Source of the DNA: Hungatella sp. UBA4396
Lineage (GTDB): Bacteria; Bacillota; Clostridia; Lachnospirales; Lachnospiraceae
Assembly: GCA_002389905.1 (NCBI GenBank)
Contig: DGRE01000018.1
Coordinates: forward strand, 1 to 60,608
Length of the DNA: 60,608 nucleotides
Direction of reading: 5' to 3'
A program made the translations under genes and the position numbers. The notes under the pieces are model-generated. The model saw only the letters and a program-made list of their open reading frames with translations. It was not told where the DNA came from and did not search any database. Positions 40,998-49,881 of the stretch are shown here, one piece after another; within the stretch, counting starts at the first letter, position 1; every line of letters starts with the position of its first letter.

Positions 40998-42872
40998 TTA
41001 CTTATTTTCCTTTAGATTTCCGTGGTCGTCAATATCCTCCCTGGTGATTCTGGGAATCCTTATGACGGTCAGGGTTCCTGTGTCTTTCTTGCTATAGATC
41101 GATACAGCCCGGTCCACACCAAAATACAGCTTGATTCTGGCTTCTATGCTGTGAAGCCCGATTCCGGTGCTGCGCCTGTTCTGCTCTTCCTCCTCTCTTC
41201 TTATTTTCCCGAAACGAATTTGTTCCCGGACCTCCTTTAACTTTTCCCTATCCATACCGCGTCCGTTGTCCATAATTTTTATCATGACCCAGCCGCCTTT
41301 TTCTTTGACAGTGAGGCGGATCATCATGGGATGCTTTAAACCTGCCATTCCATACAGGAAAGAATTTTCCACTGCAGGCTGCAAAATTATTTTCAAGGAA
41401 TACAGTTCGTGAATCTGGCGCATATCCGTCCTGAGATCAAAGCTGAAATCTTCCTTATAACGGTTTTTCTGTATTTTTACATAGGCCATAAGGTGCTCAA
41501 TTTCATGTTCCATGGGGACAATTACCTGTCCTCCGCTGATGGATAAGCGGTACATTCGCCCCAGGGAAGCTGCCGTCCGGCCAATATCCGGTCTTCCCGC
41601 CTCATTGGACATCCAAACGATGTTCTCCAGGGTATTATAAAGAAAATGGGGATTGATCTGGCTCATAAGCACTTCCAGCTCCAGCTCCTTTTTCTTCCGG
41701 TCAGACTGCAGTCCTTCGATAATATTGGTATTGATCCGCTCCAGCATGGAGTTGTAATAGCGGATCATATTCCCCACCTCATTTTTCTGTTTTACCTCAA
41801 CATAGGCATTTAAATTTCCACCGTATACCTCTTTCATGGAGGCATTCAGCTTCCCAATGGGGTCCATGAAGCTTTTATATAAATAGAATATCATAATAGC
41901 ACAAAGGCCCACACAAGCCACCATGACCAGGAAAATTCTGTAGTACAGCACATCCACTTCCCTTGTCACTGATTTCATGGGAACCACCATGACGGTCTTC
42001 CAGTTATTTACATCAGAATCCTTTACCTGGATCATCTGACTCCCTGAAGTCTCCCAGCCTCTTGTCAAATCCCCTGTCTTTTCCAGAATTTCTCCCTTTA
42101 GCTTCTCCGGTATTTCTTCCGCTTCCACTGCTGTTTCATTGCTGGAGGAAATCAGGCTGCCGTCCTCTGTAATCACATAAATATCGCCGGGAATGGACTG
42201 GGCCAGTTCTGCATACTGTTCGTAAATATCCTGCTCTTTTAAGGCAAATACCTGCACATATTCATATCTGCTCTTTTCCCATGAATAGATTCTCCGGATG
42301 CCCATAACGGCCTTTCTCTGCCTGACCTCTTCAGGCCGGTCGCTGAGAAAGAAATTATCCTGGAGGGGGTACCAGCGGAATTTCATCATAAGGTCGGGAT
42401 CATCAATGTTCATAGCCCGCAGCTTCCGGACCACTTCTTCTGTGTCGTTATTGGGATCCAGAAGATTAAACAATTCTCCCTTGTAGGTATACATGGCGCT
42501 GATTCTCACCCTCCGGTTCAGCATGTCATATGCTTCAAATATGTTGCTGTAAATCCTCACAATATCAAGCTTTTTATACATCTGGTCCTGAGGGGAGTAT
42601 TCCTTTTCAATGTATTGTTTCAACTGGTCATTGGCCGCAAAATTATCGGAGACGCTGTAAATGTCCTGAAGCTTTGCATCAATTTTACTGGCAATATCCG
42701 TAATCCGGCTCTGGGTGGTGCGCATGTATTCCTGCTTCATGACATTTCGGGTGTGCCAGAACAGTATGGTGATGATTACCATAACCGGAATCAATACCTG
42801 CAAAATACCGTACAGCATCCGGCGTTTTAAATCTGCATTCCTTTTCTTTTGTATTTTTTCATTCATTTTCAT
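40998..42872 (-). CDS. Sensor histidine kinase (YesM/LytS type)
   Basis: A 624-aa membrane kinase. A helix at about 19-40 anchors an extracellular Cache-like sensor (about 45-295), a second helix (about 300-322) leads into HAMP (about 325-375), then the His_kinase domain with the phospho-acceptor in SQINPHFLYNTLEN (about 412-425), and an ATPase domain with DNGRGMD and GIGLHSIEARIKLYFG. This family senses extracellular sugars or the binding protein. Its start overlaps the response-regulator stop by 14 nt. It precedes the glycan importer, which it probably controls. Confidence 0.93.
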   Translation of the reverse strand: MKMNEKIQKKRNADLKRRMLYGILQVLIPVMVIITILFWHTRNVMKQEYMRTTQSRITDIASKIDAKLQDIYSVSDNFAANDQLKQYIEKEYSPQDQMYKKLDIVRIYSNIFEAYDMLNRRVRISAMYTYKGELFNLLDPNNDTEEVVRKLRAMNIDDPDLMMKFRWYPLQDNFFLSDRPEEVRQRKAVMGIRRIYSWEKSRYEYVQVFALKEQDIYEQYAELAQSIPGDIYVITEDGSLISSSNETAVEAEEIPEKLKGEILEKTGDLTRGWETSGSQMIQVKDSDVNNWKTVMVVPMKSVTREVDVLYYRIFLVMVACVGLCAIMIFYLYKSFMDPIGKLNASMKEVYGGNLNAYVEVKQKNEVGNMIRYYNSMLERINTNIIEGLQSDRKKKELELEVLMSQINPHFLYNTLENIVWMSNEAGRPDIGRTAASLGRMYRLSISGGQVIVPMEHEIEHLMAYVKIQKNRYKEDFSFDLRTDMRQIHELYSLKIILQPAVENSFLYGMAGLKHPMMIRLTVKEKGGWVMIKIMDNGRGMDREKLKEVREQIRFGKIRREEEEQNRRSTGIGLHSIEARIKLYFGVDRAVSIYSKKDTGTLTVIRIPRITREDIDDHGNLKENK

Positions 42873-44499
42873 CGCTGTATTTTTCCATGCCTCCGCCTTC
42901 TGCCTGGAGAATATTCCGGTATTCCTTGGGGCTTATGCCGTACTTTTTCTTAAACAGTTTAATATAATTAGATACATCGGCCCAGCCAAGTTCGTCAGAA
43001 ATCTCATATATTTTCCGGGCCGGGTCTTCCAAAAGTTTTCTGCTCTTTTCCAGCCGTTTCGTAATAATGTAATCACTGAAATTACAGCCGAATTCATTTT
43101 TAAAAATCTTGGAGATATAAGCGGTGTTTTTATGTACCTTTGCTCCCACATATTCCAGGGAAATCTGGTTGGAGTCATACTCTTCATTGACAATTTCCCT
43201 GATTTTCATGGCAAGGCTGCTCCGGCTTTTCCACTCTCCTTTCATACGGGCCGTCTCTTTGGAGGCTTTCTTGAGAATCCGGGATAAGAATTCCTTTTTT
43301 TCTTTCAGGCTTTTTAAGGAATAAATACTGGTATAGGTACAGTCCATGGCTTTCATAACCTTTTCCAACTGAACGCCGCAGCGCAATAGTTCGCGGGATA
43401 AATTAAATAGCAGTTCAAGGCTTAACCGGTCAATATAATCGTAATCCAGAACCATCTTTCCCTTAAATTCGGCAAAAATCTCATCCAGAGCATGTTCTAT
43501 GTTTTTTTCCTGCTGCTCCATGATTTCCTTTAAAATCCGTCCTGAATCAAAGGAAATGGCGTAATAATCAAAGTCCGCCTCCTGTACTTCTTTATAGAAG
43601 GTGACCAGATTTTTTCCTTCGCTGTAGATTTTCTGGCTGGCGCAGCATTTTGCCTGTTCATAGCACTGGGGGAGCATTTGAAAATCGGTGTAAAAGCTGC
43701 TGATGCCTGCGTAAATGCGAATACCCGTCTCTTCAAAAACTATTTCCGCCAGTTTCCTGACATAAGGCTGTAAATCCTGTTCCAGTGGTTCTTCTTTAGA
43801 GTTCAGGATTCCGGTTATCTTTTCTTCAAAATTCCAGATGAAGGTTCCATCTATCCATTCTTTGGGGACTTTTTCATTGAGAATCTTCTCTACTTTTATC
43901 TGGTCCTGGTAGATGGCATTTTTATCTTCCCCGTCGGAAACCTCCAGATGAACGACCATAACTCCCAGCCAGTTTTCTCCCTGGCGGAAAAATTCTTCTT
44001 CCATCTCTTCATCATCATAGCCATAGCCTTTTATTAGTAAATTGTATTTTTTCCGGAGTTTTAAGCTTTTGCTTTCCTCATAAACAGATTTTAACTCTCT
44101 TTCCTCTAATTCCTTTTTTCTCGCCTCATCAAGCCGCCCTTTTATTTTCCGGAATGTCACTTCAAATTCATCCAGATCCGTGGGCTTTAATAAGTATTCC
44201 ATAACCTGGTTTTTAATGGACATCTGTAAATACTCAAAATCATTGTAGCCGCTTAAAATAATAATTTTGATCTCAGGATAATGCCGGCTCAAATGCTGCA
44301 TCAGCTCGATTCCATCCATTTCCGGCATGCGGATATCGGAAAGCACTACATGAGGCTTGTCCTTTTTTATCTGCTCCAGGGCTTCTATCCCATTGCCGCA
44401 GACACCACTGATTTCAAATCCCCACGTTTCCCATTCAATGCTGTTTGCAATTCCATATGCAATTGATTTTTCGTCTTCCACCACCAATAGTTTATACAT
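42859..44499 (-). CDS. AraC-type response regulator (YesN type)
   Basis: A 546-aa regulator: receiver domain 1-125 with VVLSDIRMPEMDG as the phosphorylation site (Asp about 55), a long coiled and alpha/beta middle region, and a C-terminal AraC HTH pair (about 445-545; GAKVHKNTAYISKIFKNEFGCNFSDYI and ADVSNYIKLFKKKYGISPKEYRN). ATG 44499 is taken as the start because MYKLLVVEDEKSIAYG is the canonical receiver opening; 18 upstream codons are unlike the family. It probably activates the permease-GH112-GH29-SBP genes. Confidence 0.93.
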   Translation of the reverse strand: MYKLLVVEDEKSIAYGIANSIEWETWGFEISGVCGNGIEALEQIKKDKPHVVLSDIRMPEMDGIELMQHLSRHYPEIKIIILSGYNDFEYLQMSIKNQVMEYLLKPTDLDEFEVTFRKIKGRLDEARKKELEERELKSVYEESKSLKLRKKYNLLIKGYGYDDEEMEEEFFRQGENWLGVMVVHLEVSDGEDKNAIYQDQIKVEKILNEKVPKEWIDGTFIWNFEEKITGILNSKEEPLEQDLQPYVRKLAEIVFEETGIRIYAGISSFYTDFQMLPQCYEQAKCCASQKIYSEGKNLVTFYKEVQEADFDYYAISFDSGRILKEIMEQQEKNIEHALDEIFAEFKGKMVLDYDYIDRLSLELLFNLSRELLRCGVQLEKVMKAMDCTYTSIYSLKSLKEKKEFLSRILKKASKETARMKGEWKSRSSLAMKIREIVNEEYDSNQISLEYVGAKVHKNTAYISKIFKNEFGCNFSDYIITKRLEKSRKLLEDPARKIYEISDELGWADVSNYIKLFKKKYGISPKEYRNILQAEGGGMEKYSDENE

Positions 44500-44524
44500 G
44501 TCTTCTCGTCTTTCTCCTGCTATC

Positions 44525-44543
44525 GGATGCCTAAAAGGCATCC
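44525..44543. other. Small perfect hairpin upstream of the response regulator
   Basis: GGATGCC and GGCATCC arms around a 5-nt loop, 26 nt upstream of the response-regulator start and about 95 nt after the cobU stop on the minus strand. No clear U-tract follows, so a terminator role is doubtful. Confidence 0.4.
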
Positions 44544-44636
44544 CAAAATCCATTTCAATTCCACCATTCTGTCTGATGAATCATTTACGGTTTTTGAGAT
44601 ACCCTTTATAGCTTCAGCTTGTGCTGTCATGGTATT

Positions 44637-45188
44637 TTATCTGTTTTTTATTATGACCGGAATCCCTGCAACCACCTCAACCACCATGTCGGCAGCTTTA
44701 CCAATCCACTGATTGACTTCTCCAAGAACTTTTCTATACACCAAAGTCTCTTTGCTGTAGCTGTCCCCGTCAGAAAAGACCTCATTGGTCACAATAATAA
44801 CATGTTCTGCCTTTTCTTTTATGCTTTCAATTCCTCTCAGAATCTCTTCTGACACTGTCCCCTCTTCCAGACATGGAGCCTCATTTTCCTCTCCCAGTCC
44901 GAACAGTTCATTAGACACCAGATTGGACATACATTCTAAAAGAACTGTTCCGGTTTTCCCATCACCCGGCAGCTTCAATTCCTTTAAATTACGGTAACAT
45001 TCCACTGTCTCAAACTGCTTTTCAGCCCTCATCTGCCTGTGGCGCTCAATTCTCTGTCTGCACTCCTCATCCCAGGGCTTCATGGTGGCAATGTAAATCC
45101 GCCTTTCCTGTCCCAGGCTTACAGTCAGGTTTTCCGCATATTCTGATTTTCCGCTTCCGCTTCCGCCTGAAACCAGTGTGATCATCAA
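44637..45188 (-). CDS. cobU: Adenosylcobinamide kinase / phosphate guanylyltransferase
   Basis: Bifunctional CobU/CobP (183 aa): phosphorylates adenosylcobinamide and then transfers GMP to give AdoCbi-GDP in nucleotide-loop assembly. The P-loop is GGSGSGKSEYAE (about 7-18); IATMKPWDEECRQRIERHRQMR includes the histidine that carries GMP. GTVLLECMSNLVSNELFG and VIIVTNEVFSD are conserved. Its start overlaps the cobT stop by 4 nt. It is the last gene of the cobalamin chain; cobS is not in the window. Confidence 0.95.
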   Translation of the reverse strand: MMITLVSGGSGSGKSEYAENLTVSLGQERRIYIATMKPWDEECRQRIERHRQMRAEKQFETVECYRNLKELKLPGDGKTGTVLLECMSNLVSNELFGLGEENEAPCLEEGTVSEEILRGIESIKEKAEHVIIVTNEVFSDGDSYSKETLVYRKVLGEVNQWIGKAADMVVEVVAGIPVIIKNR

Positions 45189-46264
45189 ACACCTCCCAAA
45201 GGCCTATACTCTTCGATGCATATATCTTGAAAGGAACTCATTTTCTTATAAACGCCGTATGCCATGTCAAGCAATGGAACGGCTGCCACTGCTCCGCTCC
45301 CTTCTCCCAGACACATGCCAGCCTGTATAAAAGGAGTTAACCCCAGTTCATCAAGAAGCAGTTTTCCGGCAGGCTCTGCGGATACATGGGAAGCCAGCAT
45401 ATAGTCCCGGCAGCCAGGATAAATCCGTTCTGCACAAAGAGCTGCGCTTGCGGAAATAAAGCCGTCTACCAATATAGGAATCCGGCAGACCGCACCGCCT
45501 ATGAATACACCTGTAAGCCCGGCCAGGTCAAATCCACCTATATGAGCCAAGACATCTACAACATCCCGGCACTCTGGCCCGTACTTTTCTATGGCTTCTC
45601 TGATGACCTGAACTTTTCTTCCAAGCCCTTCATCACTTAATCCTGCACCTCTTCCAGTCAGTTCTTCCGGACTCTTCTTTAAAATCATGGAAGAAACTGC
45701 ACTGCTGGTAGTAGTGTTTCCGATTCCCATTTCTCCGGTGGCAATGAGTCTATATCCTTTTTCCACCAGTTCCTCGACCAGGTTGATTCCGGTTATTATG
45801 GATTTTACCGCTTCGGCTCTTGTCATGGCTGGCTCTTTTCTGAAATTTTTTGTTCCATAAGAGACTTTTTTGTTTATGAGTTCATAGCGGGTACCGGATT
45901 TTAAGTCTCTGGCGACTCCCATATCCACCGGAAATACGTCAACCTTGGCTTGCTCCGCCATAATACAGACACTGCTGTTTCCTTCTGTCATATTTTCCGT
46001 CACAATGGCAGTTACTTCCTGTCCGGTCTGGGTAACCCCTTCTTCTACAATTCCGTTATCACCGCATAAAATGAGAAGCGCCCGCTTTTCTATATCAAAC
46101 TGCCATGTTTCCCTGATACCGGCTATTTTTATGATACATTCTTCTAAAATACCCAAACTGTTAAGAGGCTTTGCCACCTTGGACCATTTCAAACGGGCCA
46201 TATCCATGGATTTTTCATCTAAGGGGCGTATTTGAGACAAATATGGCTGCAATTCTCTGTTCAT
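45185..46264 (-). CDS. cobT: Nicotinate-nucleotide-dimethylbenzimidazole phosphoribosyltransferase
   Basis: Activates the lower-ligand base for cobalamin by forming its alpha-ribotide (359 aa). Characteristic motifs are LSQIRPLDEKSMDMARLKWSKVAKPLNSLG, LCGDNGIVEEGVTQTGQEVT (about 65-85), ATGEMGIGNTTTSSAV (about 165-180) and GEGSGAVAAVPLLDMA, including the C-terminal catalytic Glu. Its start overlaps the GNAT stop by 4 nt and its stop overlaps cobU by 4 nt, so it is translationally locked into a chain that begins with the DUF3791-like gene rather than with a cobalamin gene. Confidence 0.95.
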   Translation of the reverse strand: MNRELQPYLSQIRPLDEKSMDMARLKWSKVAKPLNSLGILEECIIKIAGIRETWQFDIEKRALLILCGDNGIVEEGVTQTGQEVTAIVTENMTEGNSSVCIMAEQAKVDVFPVDMGVARDLKSGTRYELINKKVSYGTKNFRKEPAMTRAEAVKSIITGINLVEELVEKGYRLIATGEMGIGNTTTSSAVSSMILKKSPEELTGRGAGLSDEGLGRKVQVIREAIEKYGPECRDVVDVLAHIGGFDLAGLTGVFIGGAVCRIPILVDGFISASAALCAERIYPGCRDYMLASHVSAEPAGKLLLDELGLTPFIQAGMCLGEGSGAVAAVPLLDMAYGVYKKMSSFQDICIEEYRPLGGV

Positions 46265-46812
46265 GATTGATCTCTTCCTTGTAAAGACTTTTCATACACT
46301 CGAAACCATTTCAGTCCTAAGAAAGGTTCATATCCCAGGTCAGCAGTTCCCGCATGTTCATATCCCAGACTTTCATAAAGACGGATGGCAGGCTCATTGC
46401 GATCATAAACATCAAGCCTTATGGTTTTTCTTCCTTCTTCTACCGCTCTTTTTTCTGCAAATTCCAGAAGAGTTCTGCCGACTCCGGCTTTCAGATAATC
46501 CGGATGGACCAGGAATGTATGAATCACCGCTACCTCTTCCGGCCCCACTGCGGTTTTCCACGGAATAAGTTCATAGCCATCTTCTTGTTTCTGGTTAATA
46601 ATCACAGAACCGGCGATTCTGCCTGATGAAAGAGCTATATAAAGTGTGCCTTCCTTCACCCCTTCCTCCGCTTGAATATGAGTAGGATAGACTTCCTTTT
46701 TCCAGCCAGTGTAATTGGTATGGGATTCCAAATATTCGATGACCGCGTCATACAAAGCTAATATTTCATGGACATCCTGCTCAGTCCCCTGTTTTATCTC
46801 TAAATCATTCAT
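46261..46812 (-). CDS. GNAT-family N-acetyltransferase
   Basis: A 183-aa acyl-CoA-dependent acetyltransferase. The acetyl-CoA pyrophosphate loop is HPDYLKAGVGRTLLEFAEK (about 110-128), with the usual beta4/beta5 sequence VAVIHTFLVHP before it and RLYESLGYEHAG after it. The acceptor is unknown. It lies between a toxin-like trio and cobT with 4-nt overlaps on both sides. It might act with the DUF3990 trio (GNAT toxins exist) or be a passenger; no evidence links it to cobalamin chemistry. Confidence 0.85.
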   Translation of the reverse strand: MNDLEIKQGTEQDVHEILALYDAVIEYLESHTNYTGWKKEVYPTHIQAEEGVKEGTLYIALSSGRIAGSVIINQKQEDGYELIPWKTAVGPEEVAVIHTFLVHPDYLKAGVGRTLLEFAEKRAVEEGRKTIRLDVYDRNEPAIRLYESLGYEHAGTADLGYEPFLGLKWFRVYEKSLQGRDQS

Positions 46813-47045
46813 GTAATTTTATTCTCCGCAACTTTAGTTTCTTCATCATATTCTATCTTCAAGTCATCTGCCAGGTATCCATCACTCATGCAATGCATAT
46901 CGGAAACGCCATCCTTGACCAACTGATATACTGTAGAATGGTAGAAAAAATCCAGTGCTTCATCTAAAGAGATTCCCGTTTTTTCTGCAAAAAGCTTTAC
47001 CACACGTGCATACTTCTTTTGTAATAGAACAGGATTAGCATTCAT
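46809..47045 (-). CDS. Small DUF3791-like protein, third in the trio
   Basis: A 78-aa mainly helical protein with KYARVVKLFAEKTGISLDEALDFFYHS and VSDMHCMSDGYLADDL. I recall this sequence type beside DUF3990 genes and believe it belongs to the DUF3791 group, but the domain number is from memory. It overlaps DUF3990 (upstream) and GNAT (downstream) by 4 nt each. By position it could be an antitoxin or a structural partner of the DUF3990 protein. Confidence 0.6.
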   Translation of the reverse strand: MNANPVLLQKKYARVVKLFAEKTGISLDEALDFFYHSTVYQLVKDGVSDMHCMSDGYLADDLKIEYDEETKVAENKIT

Positions 47046-47515
47046 ATTTTTTCACTTCCTTCAAAATGTAAATATTGATCCATAGTCCACTGAGTACGGA
47101 AACAAATCTGTAAATTAGGCTTCTCATACTTTAACCGTTTAATTGCCTCTGCTTTATCAATCAAATGGTCAAAATACAGTTCTACCGTATTAAATACCTT
47201 ATCATTGGCAACTCCACCTATTACAATATCATAATCCGTATTATCAGCTTCCCTCCGGCAGCTAAGAATAAATTCCAGCCACTCTTCTGAGTAGGTATCA
47301 AATTGTTTTATTTTACACTTACTATACGCAGTCTCATCAAATGTATATTTGGAAAGAATTCCTTCTTTTTTTCGCCGTTTGAATTTTCCACACCATTTCA
47401 CTGCCTGTTCCCGAATGGGTGTCGTATAAAAACCCGGACCAAAATCAACATTGGAACGGGTGTGCAGCAAGTCTGGCTTATCAATAACCAGATAAGAGCC
47501 ATGATAAAGAATCAT
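47042..47515 (-). CDS. DUF3990 protein, ADP-ribosyltransferase-like
   Basis: A 157-aa protein of the DUF3990 family, whose fold is grouped with ADP-ribosyltransferase toxins. Visible motifs are MILYHGS (H5, the NAD-binding His position), DFGPGFYTT (F/Y at the second ART motif, about 24-32) and a C-terminal NLQICFRTQWTMDQYLHFEGSE, where a Q/E would complete the H-Y-[QE] triad. It sits between two small helical proteins with 4-nt overlaps, the layout of a toxin with one or two antitoxins. Activity is not shown; a housekeeping ADP-ribosylation role is possible. Confidence 0.75.
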   Translation of the reverse strand: MILYHGSYLVIDKPDLLHTRSNVDFGPGFYTTPIREQAVKWCGKFKRRKKEGILSKYTFDETAYSKCKIKQFDTYSEEWLEFILSCRREADNTDYDIVIGGVANDKVFNTVELYFDHLIDKAEAIKRLKYEKPNLQICFRTQWTMDQYLHFEGSEKI

Positions 47516-47757
47516 ACGTTAACTCCCTCCTCACGCATAACATCTATAATGTCTGAAATAATATACTCTTTACTCTGCGTGTGCAGGACTTCGTATTCAG
47601 AAATAATATACTGTTCAAGAATATCACTTTTTTCTGTCAAGTTCCGGTAAACTATTTCCGCATCAATGCCCAGTCTTGCAGCAATATTTTCAATACAGAA
47701 AATTGCAAATTCCAATTCTTCAGCATTGCTGATTGCTTTTCCTCGTCTCAACTCCAT
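47512..47757 (-). CDS. Small DUF3791-like protein, first in the trio
   Basis: An 81-aa helical protein: ELEFAIFCIENIAARLGIDAEIVYRNLTEKSDILEQYI then YEVLHTQSKEYIISDIIDVMREEG, a pattern typical of DUF3791 proteins that neighbour DUF3990. I use ATG 47757 because GGGAGG is just upstream; an in-frame ATG six codons earlier precedes the ribosome site. It is the first gene after a promoter and overlaps the DUF3990 start by 4 nt, as antitoxins often do. Confidence 0.72.
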   Translation of the reverse strand: MELRRGKAISNAEELEFAIFCIENIAARLGIDAEIVYRNLTEKSDILEQYIISEYEVLHTQSKEYIISDIIDVMREEGVNV

Positions 47758-47811
47758 ATATCCTCCCGTTATCATTTCCGTTTGGCTATAGCCACACCAT
47801 TGTTTAATTCA

Positions 47812-47840
47812 ATATTAACATAACTTTAAATACGTGCCAA
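47812..47840 (-). promoter_or_regulatory. Internal promoter ahead of the DUF3791-DUF3990 trio
   Basis: Minus-strand TTGGCA, 17 nt, TAATAT, 55 nt ahead of the trio and 50 nt after the cbiA stop. It could express trio, GNAT, cobT and cobU independently of the cbi genes. Confidence 0.6.
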
Positions 47841-47888
47841 CCTGAATCTTTTCCGGATTTTATATATGTTTTCCTACATATTTATTGA

Positions 47889-49289
47889 TTATATCTGCTC
47901 CTTTGATAGCATTATGTGAAAGCTTTCACATGCCTCCACAAACCGTTTCGGCAAAACCGGATTGGAGGGATAATAAAAATGAGGAAATCCTGCCAGCAGA
48001 TTTTTCCTGGCATGAACACAGTCCCAGCTTTTCTTTTGCCCGGGCTTTATGGCTTCCATTTGGTTTCCGTTATCTGTGCTGTCCCAATAATGGAATTCAT
48101 GGCCCCGTATAGATTCTCCGTTTTTTATAAATCCGGTGCTTTCCCTGGAAAATGCTTCGATATAGCCAAATCTCATAAGACGTTCTGTAGGAAACACCCT
48201 CCCATGTATAATTCCGGCCATGGGATAAATCTGATGGTCCTTTGTCTCCATTTCCTCATGAAGATACATAAAGCCTCCGCATTCAGCCAGTATAGGCATA
48301 GAGTGTTCTGCTGCCTCCCTGATTTCCCGGAGCATGGATTGGTTTTGGGACAGTTCTCTGGCATATAATTCCGGGTACCCTCCTCCCAGTACAATGCCGC
48401 AGATTCCTTTTGGAAGACTTTTATCGTGAACCGGACTGAAAGGGATCAGTTCTGTGCCCATTTCTTCCAAAAGCTTTAAATTTTCCTGATAATAAAAACA
48501 GAATGCCTCATCCTTTGCAATCCCTATGGGTACCCGGACCCGGCCGGCAGTTTTTCCCTCTGCTCCCTTATCTTCCTCCTGGAAAGAGGGCAAAGGTCCG
48601 GCACTTTCAGCCAACATGATAAGTCCATCCAAATCTATGGTATCCTCCAGCTTTAAGGCCAGCCGGTCAAGCTGATCCTTTAACCCCTTTGCCTCCTCCG
48701 GGAGCACCAGACCCAGATGGCGGCTTTCAAGACGGCCTTCCTCACATTCCGGCAAGTATCCATATACCCGGACGCCTAAATCTTCCATGGCAGTCTTTAA
48801 CCGCTCTGCCATAACCTTGGAAGTTCTGTTTAAAATCACGCCGCAGATACGGCTGTCCTTTTTATATTCTAAAAACCCTTTTACCACTGCGGCCATGGAC
48901 AGACTGGCGCCTTTGCAGTCTAACACCAGTACAACCGGAGCCTCCACAGTACATGCCACCTCATAGGAACTGGCCCATGTGCTGTTTCCTCCGACACCGT
49001 CATAATAACCCATAACGCCTTCAATAACAGAAATCCCGGCACCTGTTGCCCCATTGGCAAATAAGCCTTTCACCTTTTCCTTTTCCAGAAAAAAGGTGTC
49101 CAGATTTCCTCCGTCTATGCCGAGGACATATTTATGAAACATGGGGTCAATATAATCCGGGCCGCATTTAAAGGAGCGGCAGGATAAATTTCTCCTTAAA
49201 AATGCATTTAAAAGTCCGCAGGTCATCATGGTTTTTCCGCTGCCGCTCTTAGGGGCAGCCAGCATCAGTCTGGGGTATTCACATTTCAA
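47889..49289 (-). CDS. cbiA: Cobyrinate a,c-diamide synthase
   Basis: ATP- and glutamine-dependent amidation of the a and c side chains of cobyrinate (466 aa). The N-terminal P-loop is MLAAPKSGSGKTMMTCG; GPDYIDPMFHKYVLG and EGVMGYYDGVGG (about 90-101) follow. The class I glutamine amidotransferase domain at the C-terminus has its Cys in PILAECGGFMYLHEE (about 340) and a late His in GHEFHYWD. The start is TTG 49289, nine nt after GGAGG. It overlaps the cbiT end by 11 nt. It is the last gene before the trio. Confidence 0.95.
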   Translation of the reverse strand: MKCEYPRLMLAAPKSGSGKTMMTCGLLNAFLRRNLSCRSFKCGPDYIDPMFHKYVLGIDGGNLDTFFLEKEKVKGLFANGATGAGISVIEGVMGYYDGVGGNSTWASSYEVACTVEAPVVLVLDCKGASLSMAAVVKGFLEYKKDSRICGVILNRTSKVMAERLKTAMEDLGVRVYGYLPECEEGRLESRHLGLVLPEEAKGLKDQLDRLALKLEDTIDLDGLIMLAESAGPLPSFQEEDKGAEGKTAGRVRVPIGIAKDEAFCFYYQENLKLLEEMGTELIPFSPVHDKSLPKGICGIVLGGGYPELYARELSQNQSMLREIREAAEHSMPILAECGGFMYLHEEMETKDHQIYPMAGIIHGRVFPTERLMRFGYIEAFSRESTGFIKNGESIRGHEFHYWDSTDNGNQMEAIKPGQKKSWDCVHARKNLLAGFPHFYYPSNPVLPKRFVEACESFHIMLSKEQI

Positions 49290-49854
49290 GCAGGGTTCCT
49301 CCTTCTCCTCCGAAAGAAATCACATAAACCGGATTCTGTCCCATCATCAGGTGATAATCCCCTGCTTCTTTGGCTTTGGAAACCTGCATCTGCACGATCT
49401 CTGCTGCAATAGAATTCTCTTTTAACCAGGTTACTATTTCCGAAAGAGATTCCAGGGCAAGAACATTGATAACAATACGGGCCTTGGGATTTTTTTGCAG
49501 AACAAGGGAAAGAACCTCTTTCATGGAGCCGGAGGTTCCTCCGATAAATACATGAGTGGGCGTTTCAAGGCCCTCCATGGCCTCTGGGGCAGTTCCTTCC
49601 ACAATTTCCAGACATTCGGCATGAAACCGTTCTTTATTGGCTTTTATCAGGCTGATGGCTTCTTCTTTTCTTTCAATGGCATAAGCCTTGCCCTTTTTAA
49701 GAAAAGAAGCAGCTTCAATGGACACGGAACCTGTCCCAGCTCCCACATCGTATAAGATAGAGTCTTCTCCCAGCTCCAGCTTTGATATGGAAACAGCTCT
49801 GACCTCACTTTTAGTCATGGGAACCGCTCCCCGAATAAACAGTTCATCTCTCAT
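49279..49854 (-). CDS. cbiT: Cobalt-precorrin-6B C15-methyltransferase (decarboxylating)
   Basis: Methylates C15 and decarboxylates ring C acetate (191 aa). It opens with RDELFIRGAVPMTKSEVRAVSISKLEL and has the Rossmann SAM motif LYDVGAGTGSVSIEAA (about 38-53), then HVFIGGTSGSMKEVL. ATG 49854 follows AGAGGAAG; the TTG codon before it is less likely. CbiE, its usual partner, is fused to CbiJ in the gene just upstream. Confidence 0.94.
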   Translation of the reverse strand: MRDELFIRGAVPMTKSEVRAVSISKLELGEDSILYDVGAGTGSVSIEAASFLKKGKAYAIERKEEAISLIKANKERFHAECLEIVEGTAPEAMEGLETPTHVFIGGTSGSMKEVLSLVLQKNPKARIVINVLALESLSEIVTWLKENSIAAEIVQMQVSKAKEAGDYHLMMGQNPVYVISFGGEGGTLLEM

Positions 49855-49881
49855 CAACTTCCTCTTTCCTGCCCATCCCCT

